NCBI GenBank assembly: GCA_012295275.1
Contig: CM022670.1
Span: 26,685,244 to 26,749,243 of the forward strand
Length of the DNA stretch: 64,000 nt
Source: Chrysomallon squamiferum
Lineage: Eukaryota; Mollusca; Gastropoda; Neomphalida; Peltospiridae
Reading direction: 5' to 3'
Shown here: in pieces, positions 1-13,000 of the stretch
How the letters are laid out: each line of letters begins with the position of its first letter
How positions within the stretch are numbered: the first letter of the stretch is position 1
The notes under the pieces: model-generated
Told to the model about the DNA's origin: nothing
Seen by the model: only the letters and a program-made list of their open reading frames with translations
Database searches by the model: none
Position numbers and translations under genes: made by a program

Positions 1-664
1 CAAATTGCACATAAATTTTTTGATTTCAGTATTCATATTCATATATGTTTAATTTATTAATTTATGAGACTAATTACCTTTCTTCGAAACCTTATTGATT
101 TTGTTAACCAGAATGATGCATACAAATTTTAAGTTACTAATTGAAAACTGATATGGCCTTGGAACATTATATTGTACCCATTTGTAACTAAACAAACCAA
201 GACGTTTTTTACCCTGACTACTCTTATTATATTTGAATTTTAATGACCTACTTACAAAGTAAACGTCTCTATATTTTATTGTGAACAATGAATAGACTTC
301 ATTAAAAAAAAATGTCCATATGGATATTTATATATACTAGGAAATGTCAGCTAAGACGTCACAAAGAGGTCTGGTGTTAGTAGGACTTTGTCAGCGTCAT
401 AGACCAAACATATGAATAGACTGCTGATGTCTGAAAACCATAGAAACAACTTTTTAGCAGACGCTTAAGGGAGTCATTGCTGTTTTGGCGCCTTTGTTCC
501 TATTGGTTTGCTTTGGCAAATGACAGAGGAAGTATTTTGTAGGACACATAAGAGTTCATTTATGCAGTGGGGAGCTTATGGTTCTTATTTATATCAACTT
601 ACATAATTAGTTTCTAAAAACTAATCCATGTCCATCTGTTCATAATATTATTTTTTTATTTTTA

Positions 665-710
<46 letters not shown>

Positions 711-2795
711 TCATTAAATTTTTTCAGATTTAAATTATTCAGACTTTTGAGCACTTTTGTTTTTGCAGTATAATCAATCATGAGAGACTTTTATAGAAAG
801 ATAAATAACTGGTTGGATAAATCCTTGCACAAAACAAATATTTCTGAGATTTTCTGATTGTGACAAATTCAGAATGTCTTTCAGTTTGCTATTATTATGC
901 ATTACTTATTCTTTAAGAAATAATGGATTAGGTAATTATATCTAGTTTCACTTAGTTCACTGCCTGGTTAAGTATTAGACTAGATTTATTGTGAAAATTG
1001 ATCTAAGACTTGGGTAAACTAATTCCAAATATGTCATTGCTGACTTACCTTAAGCTTCATTATTTCAACTGTGTAACTACAGACTACAGATTTATATCAG
1101 TTGTTGATTATTTGAAAGAGTACTTTTAAGAATGTACACCTGTATTAATTTTGTTTGTGCGATTTGGTTGGGGTTTTAAATGGTAATGATGGTGGTAAAT
1201 TAGGAAACCTGCTGCCATAATTATATATGTTATCAGTAGTAAAGGATCATTTATATATACCTTTCCATAGACAGGAAATTTTTATCATGTTTTTTGATAA
1301 AGTAGTCATGGGAAACTTGCAGGAATGGGATATGATTGTAACAAGTCAGACCAACACTATCCATTAATCAGCTGCTTCAAAAATTCACATTTTGTTTGAA
1401 TTCAAAATTCTGTCATTGTATTCAGACATACAGTAGTTTTATAACATACTAATACAAGTTACATAGTTACAAATATTTAGGTTTCAAATTAACTTTTGAA
1501 TTATTTTGTACTTCTCTTTCACATAATATTTGACATTTGACTGATCAACATAAATTAATCAGATCATTACATGATAAATGTACTATTTGTGGACATCTTT
1601 CTTGAAAGAGTTTTATCAAATTTATATTTTAACAGAATGTTTTAAAAATAAGGAGAAAAATGTTCATTGAATTAGGAGGTGTACATTATTGGTAGGTCTG
1701 TCACTTATTGTTGTTGTTGGTATTGTTGTGGATCAGTTTCTGTGGTCCAGCATTGCCTGAACTGAATGTTTTTGCTATATTTGTATTTCATTTATCTTCT
1801 CTTGATAAATCTGGGGTTATTTGTTCACTTGTGTTTGTTGAAATATAATATTCGTAGCTTTTGTTTGTTATTATCATTTGGTTTCATTAATGTAAAAAGT
1901 CATTTAATGAGTAAAAATTAAAAGCTGCAACTTAACATCAGTTCATTCACAATCTTTGGCTTGAAGCTGTGAAATGATTTTATGAACTTATTTAAGTCAG
2001 ATTGGTCTGACCTGAACCATAGAAAACCTTTTGCTATATGTTAGATCCAGATTTAGCCAGATTGTAGGAAGGTCACAAAATAAAAACATTCACAGTGGCT
2101 TAACTGCCCATACAAGAATAACATACTGCTGTTTAATGAAATATTTTATTGTTGCTAGGTGAAATGTATTGTTTATATCCAAAATACACATACTATTGAT
2201 ATTGGTCATTTAATAATTTTTTCTTTTTTTTTTTTTTTTTGAAGAAAGAAAATTTCTTTCGCATAGTTCAGGTTGTTGTTATTGTCTTTTGTGTTTTTTT
2301 TAAATTATATGTAAATTGTCATATTCAATATTATTAATAATCAAATACTTGGTCACAGCATTATTTAAAAAAAAAAAAAATAATAATAAACATCTTTCAA
2401 GATATTCAGTACAGTATGTGTAAATGCATTTTTTCTGGTGGCACACAGTACATTTTTCAAATTTGATTATATTGCAAAAAACAACCACCTCCACTTTCAA
2501 AATTAAATTTAATTGCACCTGCTTGACACATTGATGTTTCATACCAAAAAAACAGAACTGTTGTTCACAGTTGACAAGAGCATTAAAAAAAAAAAAAAAT
2601 AAATAATGTTGGTGGTGTTTTTTGTTTTTTTTATGTTGTTGATGATTTTTTCCAAAAATGAAAATCATCCATTCATGCACATACTAAATGAGTTTTACTG
2701 TGGTAGGCCTATTTCTAAATTGTCTTTTAATAGAATCAGTATCACTTTTTATTGTCAGTGTGATTGTGTGTGTGTGTGTGTATGTGTGTGTGTGT
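1..2795. other. non-coding AT-rich stretch
   Basis: No exon is recognised. The stretch holds a (TTA)n microsatellite at about 668-711, long T and A runs near 2221-2240, 2347-2361 and 2585-2598, and only short open frames made of low-complexity sequence. It could be an upstream intron of the PI3K subunit gene or intergenic DNA. Confidence 0.6.
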
Positions 2796-2797
2796 GT
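2764..2797. repeat. GT microsatellite bordering the fold-back element
   Basis: An uninterrupted GT/TG run broken once by TA, ending exactly where the left arm begins. Confidence 0.95.
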
Positions 2798-3215
2798 CAT
2801 TCTGTGTCAAATCACCCAATGGGTTAAACCCAACCGTCTCAGATTTTATAAAACTTGGTATTCTTGTTGACTGGGATCCCACAGCACCAAATCTGAAATT
2901 TTAGGCCAATCGGACCAGTGGTGTGGGAGATATGGCCCATCAAAAATTGAGATTTTAGGCAAAAATGGGCATGAGCACCAACCTTTGAACCCTCATATCT
3001 CAGGAACTAATGGGCCAATCTTCATAAAAATTGGTATTGTTGAAAAGGCAATATGATAAGGATTCCAAATCTGCCATTATTGTTCAGTTTGGGGGTCACT
3101 GACCTTTTGACCTTTGTTATGACCTTGAAATTGACCATGTGGATCACATGACCTTGAGATGACCTTTATTGAAATTTAATCTCCCACATGTTAACTAAAA
3201 CATATAAAAGTTTAC
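2796..3215 (+). repeat. left inverted-repeat arm of the fold-back element
   Basis: The inner 200 bases are the inverted copy of the right arm. The arm includes five TGACCT hexamers at 3100, 3108, 3120, 3149 and 3160. The outer part (about 2820-3010) is mostly unmatched in the right arm. Confidence 0.85.
3100..3165 (-). promoter_or_regulatory. cluster of nuclear-receptor-like half-sites in left arm
   Basis: Five exact TGACCT hexamers (complement AGGTCA) lie within 66 bases. The first two are 2 bases apart in direct orientation, like a DR2. Two read TGACCTTGA, the extended half-site of ERR/SF-1 type receptors. Binding is not shown; this is a sequence match only. Confidence 0.35.
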
Positions 3216-3473
3216 CTGCATGGATACTTGATACAATGCATTACAATGTACATTTTCTACATGTGTCCACTTCTCTGAGACTAAAAACTCACCTTTGGAG
3301 TTAAAACCCACCTGACATGTCTGAAGGAATGCCTGAAAGATATGAAAAGATGCCATATGGCACGACATGTTCTACACAATCAACCTCAAAGGGTTAACAG
3401 GAAGTGATGCTTCAGGCATGTCAGGTACTGGTGAAATCCCCATTGAGTACATAGCAATTAGTCTCCTGAAAAT

Positions 3474-4539
3474 GTGTGTTATCAACATCATCATACCAAA
3501 AAGGAGTTGTTGCAAAGTGTATGGAAAACTGGGGAAGTCGAACTCCTCAGTCTTCAAAGTGGGATCAAAACACAGGACATCAAGAGTATCTGTTCACATC
3601 ATGAACAAGAACTTTTAATCAAGTTTTCAACATTGCGGAAAAAGTGTGGTGATCCCCTTAATCACCATCCTAAGCAATCATGCACTAGATCTTTAAGAAT
3701 TGGTAGCATGGTCACTTACAAATGCTTAGTAAATCCAAAGACACTCGTGCCAGGAGACAAGTTGTGCTGTGACTGTCTGATTAGCCTTCAGAAATCAAAG
3801 GTCCAAACCCCTGCAGAGGATGGCTTTAGTATGGATAGTATCACTGTGGGAGAATTTGATGTAACTTGCCAGACAAACTGCCAGTTGTTGTTTCCCCAGA
3901 AAAGGACTTGATTTGAATTTTACCCTGTCAAGTTTAGGTGAAACTCCTGTTAAACTCCATTCACTAGCATGCTCCAGTAAACGAATGAAAGAACAGAAAA
4001 AACTAGCATCAGCTACAGTATCATTAAAATGACATCTTGAAACAGTCTATGATCTTCCACTTCATTCTCCTGAAAGTGACCTTGACTCATCAGAAAAATC
4101 AGAACTTCATTTATTCAGGAACATGTTGGAGGAGTTAAAAGAGAAATTCAACAAGTCCGAATCCTATCCAGAGCGTGTGCAAATCTTGACTTTGTCACCC
4201 TTTACCACTGAAAGGACAATGAACGAATTTGAAACAACGAATTAGAATTACCTTGTGAAAAAAAGCTGTGCTGTGCAGAAAGAGAAAGGGATTCTGTCGC
4301 TCTGTGATAAGAAACAAGGGAAAGTTCTGTCAAATGAATTGAAGGAGGAAATAGTCCAATTTTATGAAAGTGACGAGAACAGTAGAATGTGTCTGGAAAT
4401 AAAGGATACAGTGAGCATTTGAAACAAAGATGGTGAGAAGGTTAAGCATCAGAAAAAGCTAGTTCTCTCAAATTTATATGAACTTTATGCATACATGCAG
4501 TTCTACAATGTCTTACTCGGTGATCAAGAGAGATGGTGA
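3474..4539 (+). pseudogene. decayed coding sequence inside the fold-back element
   Basis: One frame is open from 3474 to the TGA at 3909-3911 (145 codons). Reading continues in the next frame from about 3907 with coding-like composition to 4537-4539, interrupted by TGA 4030, TAG 4243 and TGA 4420. That is one frameshift and three in-frame stops. The first part has cysteine pairs near its end (CLVNPKTLVPGDKLCCDC), which could be a zinc-binding element. The later part is charged (KEEIVQFYESDENSRMC, then KLVLSNLYELYAYMQFYNV). From memory this resembles a multicopy family of uncharacterised transposon-linked proteins in cnidarians and molluscs. No catalytic motif can be named, so the function is unknown. 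Confidence 0.6.
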
Positions 4540-4664
4540 TTCCTAGCATCCAATTGATCATTCAGGTTTTAGTTAATCAGATGTTAATGGCAGAAAAGGT
4601 GTTATTTTCATGGATGTGCATTTTTTAAATCTATATTGTGGCTAAGCAAAAAATATTGCACCAA

Positions 4665-4916
4665 GTAAACTTTTATGTTTTAGTTAACATGTGGGAGATT
4701 AAATTTCAATAAAGGTCATCTTAAGGTCACGTGATCCACAGTGTCAATTTCAAGGTCATAACAGGTCAAAAGGTCAGTGACCCCCAAATTTTCCAAACTG
4801 AACAGTAATGGCAGATTTGGAATCCTTATTATATTGCCTTTTCAACAATACCAATTTTATGAAGATTGGGTCAGGTTTAAATTTTTTAGGGGGGTGATGA
4901 TTTGACATGGAATGAC
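4665..4916 (-). repeat. right inverted-repeat arm of the fold-back element
   Basis: Inverted copy of the left arm, starting gtaaacttttatgttttag and ending at the tip ggaatgac. It has five AGGTCA hexamers at 4713, 4724, 4753, 4763 and 4771. The outer part is deleted relative to the left arm. Confidence 0.85.
4713..4776 (+). promoter_or_regulatory. cluster of nuclear-receptor-like half-sites in right arm
   Basis: Five AGGTCA hexamers lie within 64 bases, the inverted copy of the left-arm cluster. One (4750-4758) is TCAAGGTCA. The sites at 4763 and 4771 form a DR2-like pair. This is a sequence match only. Confidence 0.35.
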
Positions 4917-4918
4917 CC

Positions 4919-4936
4919 ATATATATATATATATAT
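4919..4936. repeat. AT microsatellite bordering the fold-back element
   Basis: An AT run that starts directly after the right tip of the element. Confidence 0.95.
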
Positions 4937-7900
4937 CACATTTTGTGTTACATTCAGTATACTTGTATTTGTTTGGTGCTTATTGTCACACGACACATGA
5001 CACCTGCTGACACTCCATCCAAACATTGTCTTCATTGTACGTATGCATTGTATACATGAGCATGCATATATACATGCATAATGATGTCTTTATATGAAAA
5101 TGTCTGAGAGATATTACAGTAAATGCAAAATACATCAAGAGTGAGAGAAACTGATATTCATGTTCATTGAAATAGCTATATGTAGAAACTTATTATATAA
5201 CAGGTAGAAAAATGTAATGCATTTGGAAGTACTGTCCACTTTGTTTTAATTATTTTTTCATACTTATCATTGTTGTTTGAAAGATGTGATCATGTTACAG
5301 TTAGTTAGCTGATGAAGAATATATTAACTGGCTTACTGGTCAAGCCTGTCAGATGCAGTAAAATATATTGTCTATTAGATGGTCCATGGAGAAAGTCATT
5401 AAATAATGAGTGTCTTTTGAAAATATGATATGCCAGTTGCTATGGAAATAACATTCTCAGAGAACACAAGAAGAGGAAACAAAATGGGGTTTGATTTATT
5501 ACATCAGATTTTGTATGGTATAAATGCTTTTTATTTATTATTTTATTACAGATAAAATGGACAATGGGTCTATAAAATTAAATACTTTTCAAATAAGTTT
5601 TAAACATCACAATGATGCCTTTAGATGCAGAATAGTTTAATATTGAAAAAACTCTGAATAATGTAAAATGAACAACCTATATCCTAAAAGTTGACTGTTC
5701 TGATAAAATACAAAAACAGTTATTTATTTGCATCAGATGACATGAATTATCTTTCGTTTGCATGACAGTGTGTTACTTTAGAAAAATTACATTTCTACTA
5801 CTTCAGATTGTAATAGGTTATCACAACAGGAAAAGAGACATTAATAATACACACAGTTCTTTTGACCAGTGGCTGTGGAAAAAAAATCAGTCTTGAGAAA
5901 GCAAAGGCAAAAAAAAAAAAATACAAAAAAATAGCTTTTGTAAATTAGAAAGTCTTCTTCTTTCATCCCTAGTTAATTCAGAGGTCACATGAAATATACT
6001 GAGATAAAGTTATTATATTCAGTTTAGAGTGTTCTTATGATTGTTCTTGTTGAATATACCAGGAATCCACATAATGATTGCAAGAATGCTGTTTTCCATT
6101 TCAGTTTTTCGCACATTTTTAATGTTGCTTGATGTCCTTATGTTTCTGTCGCAGATTGAATCCATAAATGATTAGTTTCCAAAAATAGCATCTCCTACAG
6201 AAATGTGCTAGCAGGCTATGGAAAATTAAATAAAGTCTGGAAATCACAAACAGCCTTTACAGACAGGATATGGTAATGAGGAAGGTGAATACAGTTTATA
6301 GTATTACTCTTTTGAAGTCTTTTTTTTCTCTCCTAAAAATGTTCTAGCAGTGTTCTCTGGACAAGGAAATTCATGAAAATAACTTCATTACAAATAAAAT
6401 CCCAAAACTCATTTAAATGGTGGTGGTGGGGGAAATGCAGTTATAAAGTAGAATGAACAAAATTCCATTACCTGTAGTTAATTGTAAAGTTTTTAGTCAT
6501 ACTGCTATGCATTATTGACACTTGAATTTATTTGTATTCCTATCAAGGCAACATATTTATGAATAAATTTACATTAATAGTTTGTTTAAGTCCAAAATAT
6601 ATTTTTTAACAGGCAAATTAATAATTAAAAAAAAACTTAGCTTTTTAGTAACATTTTATATCAAACAAAAAACATCCTGCAAAATGTTCAAAAAATAAGG
6701 TTTTCATTATATTTGAATATTTGTTAACACAAATCACACAAACACACACACACACAAACTTGTCTGAAAAGTGTAGGGTATTAAATAATCTTTTGTATTA
6801 ATATGCAGTGTACTCATTCATTTTCAAATTGTTTGACCTACTGGGTATGTGTAATTGTAATAATTGTATCAAACCATTTCAAAGATGCATTCAAATATTT
6901 ATTCATGAAGTTACATTTAATCACTTATAATAAGTTAAAGATGTATTAAAAAGTAGCTAAGTATTTTTATATATTCCAAAATCTTTCTAAGTGAAAATAT
7001 TTATTTGAAAAGTAGAAAATTAAACCGGATAGCATTATTGGATTATTTAATACCTAAGAACACCCAGTAAGTTTTTGATATCCCTAAACTGGCCTGTTGA
7101 CCGCTTGCTCACCCCATAACAAGTGACCTAAAATAATAATGTGGCACTAAAGGTCAGGGTAATTGCTGTTAGTCAGGAATGTGTTTTCCACCATGCATGC
7201 TGATGTTTCAGATCGTGTGATATGTAACTGTCAGGACCCATGTTCATTACAAGATATGTGCTTTTTCTGACAACATACTTTACATATTCCTGCCTTTGGC
7301 CATTCTTTCCTCGCCCTTAATAAAAGGCTGTGGTCTACATGTAATTTATGGACGGGAGCATATTTTGGTGACATCTTTGTCACACTGTTTGATTTATTAA
7401 ATAGGTGTTACAGCTTACATTGATGTTTTATGAACTCTTTTGTTTATGTACGTGCAGATTAAGGTTACAGATGCAATATAAGCAAGGATTGTAACACGAC
7501 TGTCACAGATTAAATTAAAATGATAAATACATTCTGTTAGTTCATATATGTTAAAGAATTCCTCTGGTTAGATACCATGCAAACAGCCTAAAGTATATTG
7601 TATATTTGTATGTGACACTAATCTTTACTAACAATGAAATTTTACAAATCAAGAGATACATGGAGAGACATTTCCATAATTTTTCCGTACATTATTTCAT
7701 AAATTTAAGAATTTAAAAAAAAATAATAATAATAATAAATAAAAATAATTACAGTAATAATACAGTTACAACAATTTAATCAGTGATTTACCCATTTTCT
7801 ATTTTTTCCTTCCACCCCACCCTCCACCAAAGACTGATTAGATTAAAGTAATAAATCTTTATCACAATGTAACATAAATGAACAAAATATAATTTTAAAA

Positions 7901-9937
7901 AAAAAAATAAAATAGGTATTTGTCTTCTGAAAAGAATTATTTAAAACATATTCTTTAAAAATACTTGTAAGTGGCAGTTTGTAACAAAAAAAAAAAAAAA
8001 AATTCCCTTAAACTACATATTTTTCATTTTAAAATGATCTTGGAACCAGAAAATTTAAAAAATAATTAAATGTATGACAGTTGACATCTGTTACTTTTTA
8101 AAACAAACTATCAAAGAATGTATGTAAAATAAAACCGAGGTTAAAAAAATGACAAGCATATAATTTACATTTAATTAATATATTTTTTTTTATATTTTAG
8201 AAAATCATTATGGAAACCGTATATTTAAAAAAAAAAAATAAAAAAAAAAAAAATTTGTAGTGTGTGACTAGCAGTACTTTTGTAACATGAAACTATCTTA
8301 GGGATTGTTGCAATTTCCTGTGCAACTCAGAGAGAAAAAAAAATGAAAATGCACCTGGTAATTTATGTCAGTTTGCCAGCTGTAGTATGGAGAATCTAGT
8401 GCAGCATTAATGTTAACATTACCTGATCTGTTGTGACCTTGCCAAAATGAAGAACTGCGCAGAATAAAACCTACATTTAAGATTCTTGGACAGCTCACTA
8501 GTCTGAGAATTAAGAATTCTTTCTCCAAGGTTTTTTTGGGGGCAGGTTTTTTTTTGGCAGAAATTGTTTACAAACTGATAAAACTGCAGAACTGGATAAT
8601 AAATATTAACAGAATTACAGTTCTGATAACTTTACTTTCCTATCTTATATATATAGTATATTTCTCCTCAGAATTGTTTCTTCTTCACTTTTAAAATATA
8701 TATATATTATCTAATTTATAAAAATAAAGTAATTATCTTGAATGCAGCAAGGATTATTTTAAATAATATTTAGTCTTATAATAAAAGTTGAAAAAAAAAA
8801 CCCAACTTGGACCAGGATTATTAAAGATCTGATAAAATGTTTATCTTTGTGGGTAGGAAGGTATATGTGTGTTCAAAAAAACAACTAAAACAAGAAATGG
8901 ACAGGAAAAAAGAAACATTTTTAAAATATATTTATTTTCATTAAGGGCATTTGACAGAGAGAAATTAAAATAAATACAATCTGATGGAGAGAAGACAAGG
9001 ACTGAAATTTACTCTGGGGAGTTTTCATTTAAATAAATAAATAAGGAAATAAATATATAAATAACACTAGCAACAGATTTAAAATATAGCAAATGCTCAA
9101 TAATCACTTAGCTGTGTCAAAAAATTATCACACTGTGAAGTTGATGCAATAGGTTAATTTGCAGAGTCCAGGAGAAAGTCTATGTTCAAGTGCAAATTGC
9201 TGCTTCCTGTTGCCAACCTGTGACCCACTGACTGACTTTCTGCTCCAGTTGAAGTTGAGCAGTGCCCCAGAGATAACTGCTGTAATTTCATTACCATGTG
9301 GTATATATCATAACACCACAGTTTTTATTGTCTTTCAAAACGTAGTAATGTGCTTCATACATGTATATATTCATATCTGATGTAACATTAAGTGTAAAGT
9401 CATGAACCATAATTCTAATTTCAGGCACAGCAAGTGTCTTGCTTTGTTGTGTCATGTTAACTGCTTATTTTTGAGTAGCGTTTTTTCATTTTATTTTATT
9501 ATTATTGATGTTTACAGTGCAGTACAAAAACTGTATCATCAGTAGGCCAGTGTTGTGAGGAATTGTTTACATAATAATCATTGTTAGTGCAGATGCACCA
9601 GCATGATCAAAAGGGATCAGGCATGAGTCATATGACTGGTAATGTCATTGCAGTATTTTTGCATTGCAGAACCAACATAATATATTCTGTTTTAAAAACA
9701 AAAGTTCAGCAGCAGAATAACAAACTAATTCAGATCCAGTAGGATTAACAGTCATAAAAGTTACATGTCAAAGGACATTATCTGTTAAAATTTAAAATTA
9801 AATTGCAACCAAATTTATTTCTGGTATTGTTCTGTTACTATTGCCTTTGTGAATAATAAATAAGTTCTATTGTATTGGATTAGTCAATAATAATAAACAG
9901 TATTTTCAGTTATTTTTGGAGAATTACTAAATACTGA

Positions 9938-10020
9938 ACTAGTAAATATATATAAATATTTATACATGTTCATACAGAACTAATAAATATATATAAATAT
10001 TTATATATGTTTATATATAT
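9938..10020. repeat. tandem duplication of an AT-rich unit of about 41 bp
   Basis: The segment taaatatatataaatatttat followed by an A/T-rich spacer occurs twice in direct order, starting near 9944 and 9985. Each copy is itself partly self-complementary. Confidence 0.7.
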
Positions 10021-13000
10021 AGGAAATACACAACAATAAATAATTCCATGCAGTATGGCTTTATTATGTAGATTTTTATTTTTGTTTTGTTTTTTCTTTT
10101 TGTGCATTTGCATATTGCATATATTCACTGCTTACACTTTTTGATAAAACATAATCATTTCTGCATCAATCGCTTCTGTAGATTATAATTGTTTTGCCTT
10201 CTAGTTGCAGTATGCTATACAAGTGTCTGCATTAATCAATGGTTGTTATTTCAGTAAAGGTAACATCAAGTTTACTGTGCTAAAGACATTACACAATGTT
10301 GTTTAAGCTTTTGCACTGGTATGTTTGTCACATTCAATTACAAGTAATGAAACCCGCACATAATGTGTATATTGTGCATGCAGCTCCTCTTTATTACTTT
10401 TTTTAAAAAGGGTTTGAGAGTGCCAGGCTAAGGTTGCTGGGACATTCAGATATATTGACAAAAGCTACAATCTGTGTCAGCAGGGCAGGCTATTTTAGGA
10501 CTTGTCACTGGGACAATATTGATTTTGTACTTTTACAAGCTAAGCATTTTATAAAGCTAGCTTTATTGAAATAAACCATTTGATATGGTAAGATATTAAA
10601 AAAAAGAAACAGAAATGTTGGTTTATGATAGGTTTCTTGACTTCTTCTATAGCAATTTAACATTGTTTTTTTGTTGTTTTTTGTGATGGGGGAGCTTTGT
10701 TTTGTTGGGGGGTTTTAAAAATAATTTTTTCTTTCTTTTTCTGTTATTTGTTATTATTACATCATTTCATTAATCCATTCATTTTTAAAATTTTATTTTA
10801 TAGGATTTTTGTTTTTAATTTATGCTTCGTCAATTTAGAATATGTTGATAATAAGTTTCAATACTGTTAAGGGAAAAATAGTGCTTACTGTTATTATTAA
10901 ATTTTTATTTTTTGCAAAATTTATTATGTTAAAATGATGGTACAAAGAATGTAGTTCAAGGTTACAGCCAAGTCAGGGAATGCAACAGTTTTGATTTTTG
11001 TTTTAAATTGTACATTTTATTTTATTATTATTTTCCTATATTATTAACACACTGTTTTACAATATTGTTTGTAAAAACATAAAGGGAGGACTTACTCATC
11101 AGTGTTTAAGGAATATTTATAATATATCTATTTTCTCATTCATAATTAATAGCTGGATTTCTTACAACAGTATGGTTCTAACAAAATTTTAGAATAGCAT
11201 CAGAAGTGAAATGTATCTCCATTATCATTTTTGCAAAATGTGCATGTTCCATAACACGACTAAGTTTTGTTACAGGTTTGCTTTATTTTGCAATAGTATT
11301 AGAACTCATTTATTAATGCTCTTTGTTTAGCTGTGGAGTAAATTAATTCTGACAGAATTTGCAGACGAAATTGTCTCTGCATTTTAGTCATCAGCAAATT
11401 TTTATTAGCACTTTCCACAGAGAGCAGCATGTAAACAAGACACTAATTGTGAAGGAAAGAATTCATTTGGCAATAAAACCTATTTCTATTAAATATGACA
11501 AAGACAATTTTGAATAATAATTTTAAACTGAAGCCAAATTCTTCTTGACCATTTTAACAGTAGCAAATCTTGAATTAAGTTATATATTTTATGTTTATTT
11601 GGTACTTTAGATAGTAAAATTTTTTTTTTTTTTTTTTTCAAAACAAGAAGAATAAATCATTTGTTTTACAATATCCTAGGCTTTAAAATTAAGCCTACAG
11701 ATTACAGTATCATTGGGGAATTGTTAATATGCTTACCTGTTTTTTGTTTTTTGTTTTTCTGCCTTTTAATAATGGTTGTTAAAAAATAATAATTAAATAA
11801 TTAAAAATAAGTAGAGAAATGCAGTAGATCAATATTATTTTTTTATAAAAATGCTGCATATTAATATTAGGAAGAAGAAAACATATTTTAAATGGCATAT
11901 AATCCCATTTGGAATTATTTTTAAATGATTTGCAAACAAAAAATTTGAAATTAGCAGTCATTAATTTATTGAAAATGAACGACAATACAAAATAACAAAA
12001 TACAAAGTTAACAAAATTAAATTATAAATAATATATGCATGATTGAAAAAATAAAATTTCTTGTTCAACCAGTCTGAAAAATCAGCCTACACATTATAAT
12101 GGTATTATGCACATTTAAATATATGCAAAAAAAAAACAACAAAAAAAAAAAACATGAGTGTTAGCATTTACTGGGTCACTGGAACTTAAGTGATGCATTA
12201 ACAGTTACAAATTACATAGCTGGAGTTTAAAAAAGTCAGACCTTTTTGTTAATATTTCACCAGCTGATTTTTTCCTTTCCTTTTTTTATTATTTTTATTT
12301 TTTTTTTTTGTTCTTGTTTTTGTTTTGTTTCCTTCCTGTTTCTCCTGATCGCACTAATGTTGTGGACAGTGTATTCTGTTGGGGCTGAAACAAGAGCAAA
12401 CAGGTCACACTGACAATCAACAGAGGTAACTGTGTCAGTGGGACATGGGCTATAGATAGCTGACTTATTGCGGCAATCCTAGCACTGCATGCCTTACAGG
12501 ATAGTTTGGCGCTATTATCAATTCTTTGTTATCAACGAGGCACACATGATCAAGTATACAACTACATTTGTAAATAATTGTTGTGGTGTAATTTTAATTT
12601 TTTATTTATTTATTCATATATATTTTTTTTTACATGTGTTCTCCTTTTTTAAAAATAGTTACTGCTGCAAGTAGAATGTAGCAGTATCTTTTGAATGCAT
12701 TATTAAGACATATGTGATAAGTTATCTGTGGTGGCTAAGTTGACTTAGGAAGTGGAGTGTGGTGTTTTTAAAATAAGTACGGTAAGTTTCTCTGGCCTAA
12801 TTTAAATAAATTATCATTTTTTTATTTATTTATAAGCTTTTAAATAGTTGACACCCACAGTCAGAATTTTTTTTATTCTTAAAGCAAGTTTGTTTATAAA
12901 CAAAACAGGTTTTAACACTTCTCCATAAATAAAATGGTTTAATCGTATCATTTGTATGTAATTTCTGTTTACAAAATATTAAAAAAATTCACTTTCCACA

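Larger units (their letters stand above)
2796..4916. mobile_element. fold-back DNA element with long inverted-repeat arms and a decayed coding interior
   Basis: Two arms face each other. The left arm is 2796-3215 and the right arm is 4665-4916. Positions 3012-3215 pair with 4665-4871 at about 95 percent by eye with a few small indels. The outer tips also match: gtcattctgtgtcaaatca on the left against the complement of tgatttgacatggaatgac on the right. The left arm has roughly 170 bases missing from the right. The interior carries a broken coding sequence at 3474-4539. The element lies between a GT repeat and an AT repeat, which hides any target-site duplication. The superfamily is not identified. 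Confidence 0.85.

Noticed and set aside
9159-9380. 73-codon + frame with several Cys
   Set aside because: No C1, SH3 or other domain spacing. Its end is low complexity and splice sites do not link it to the first exon in view.
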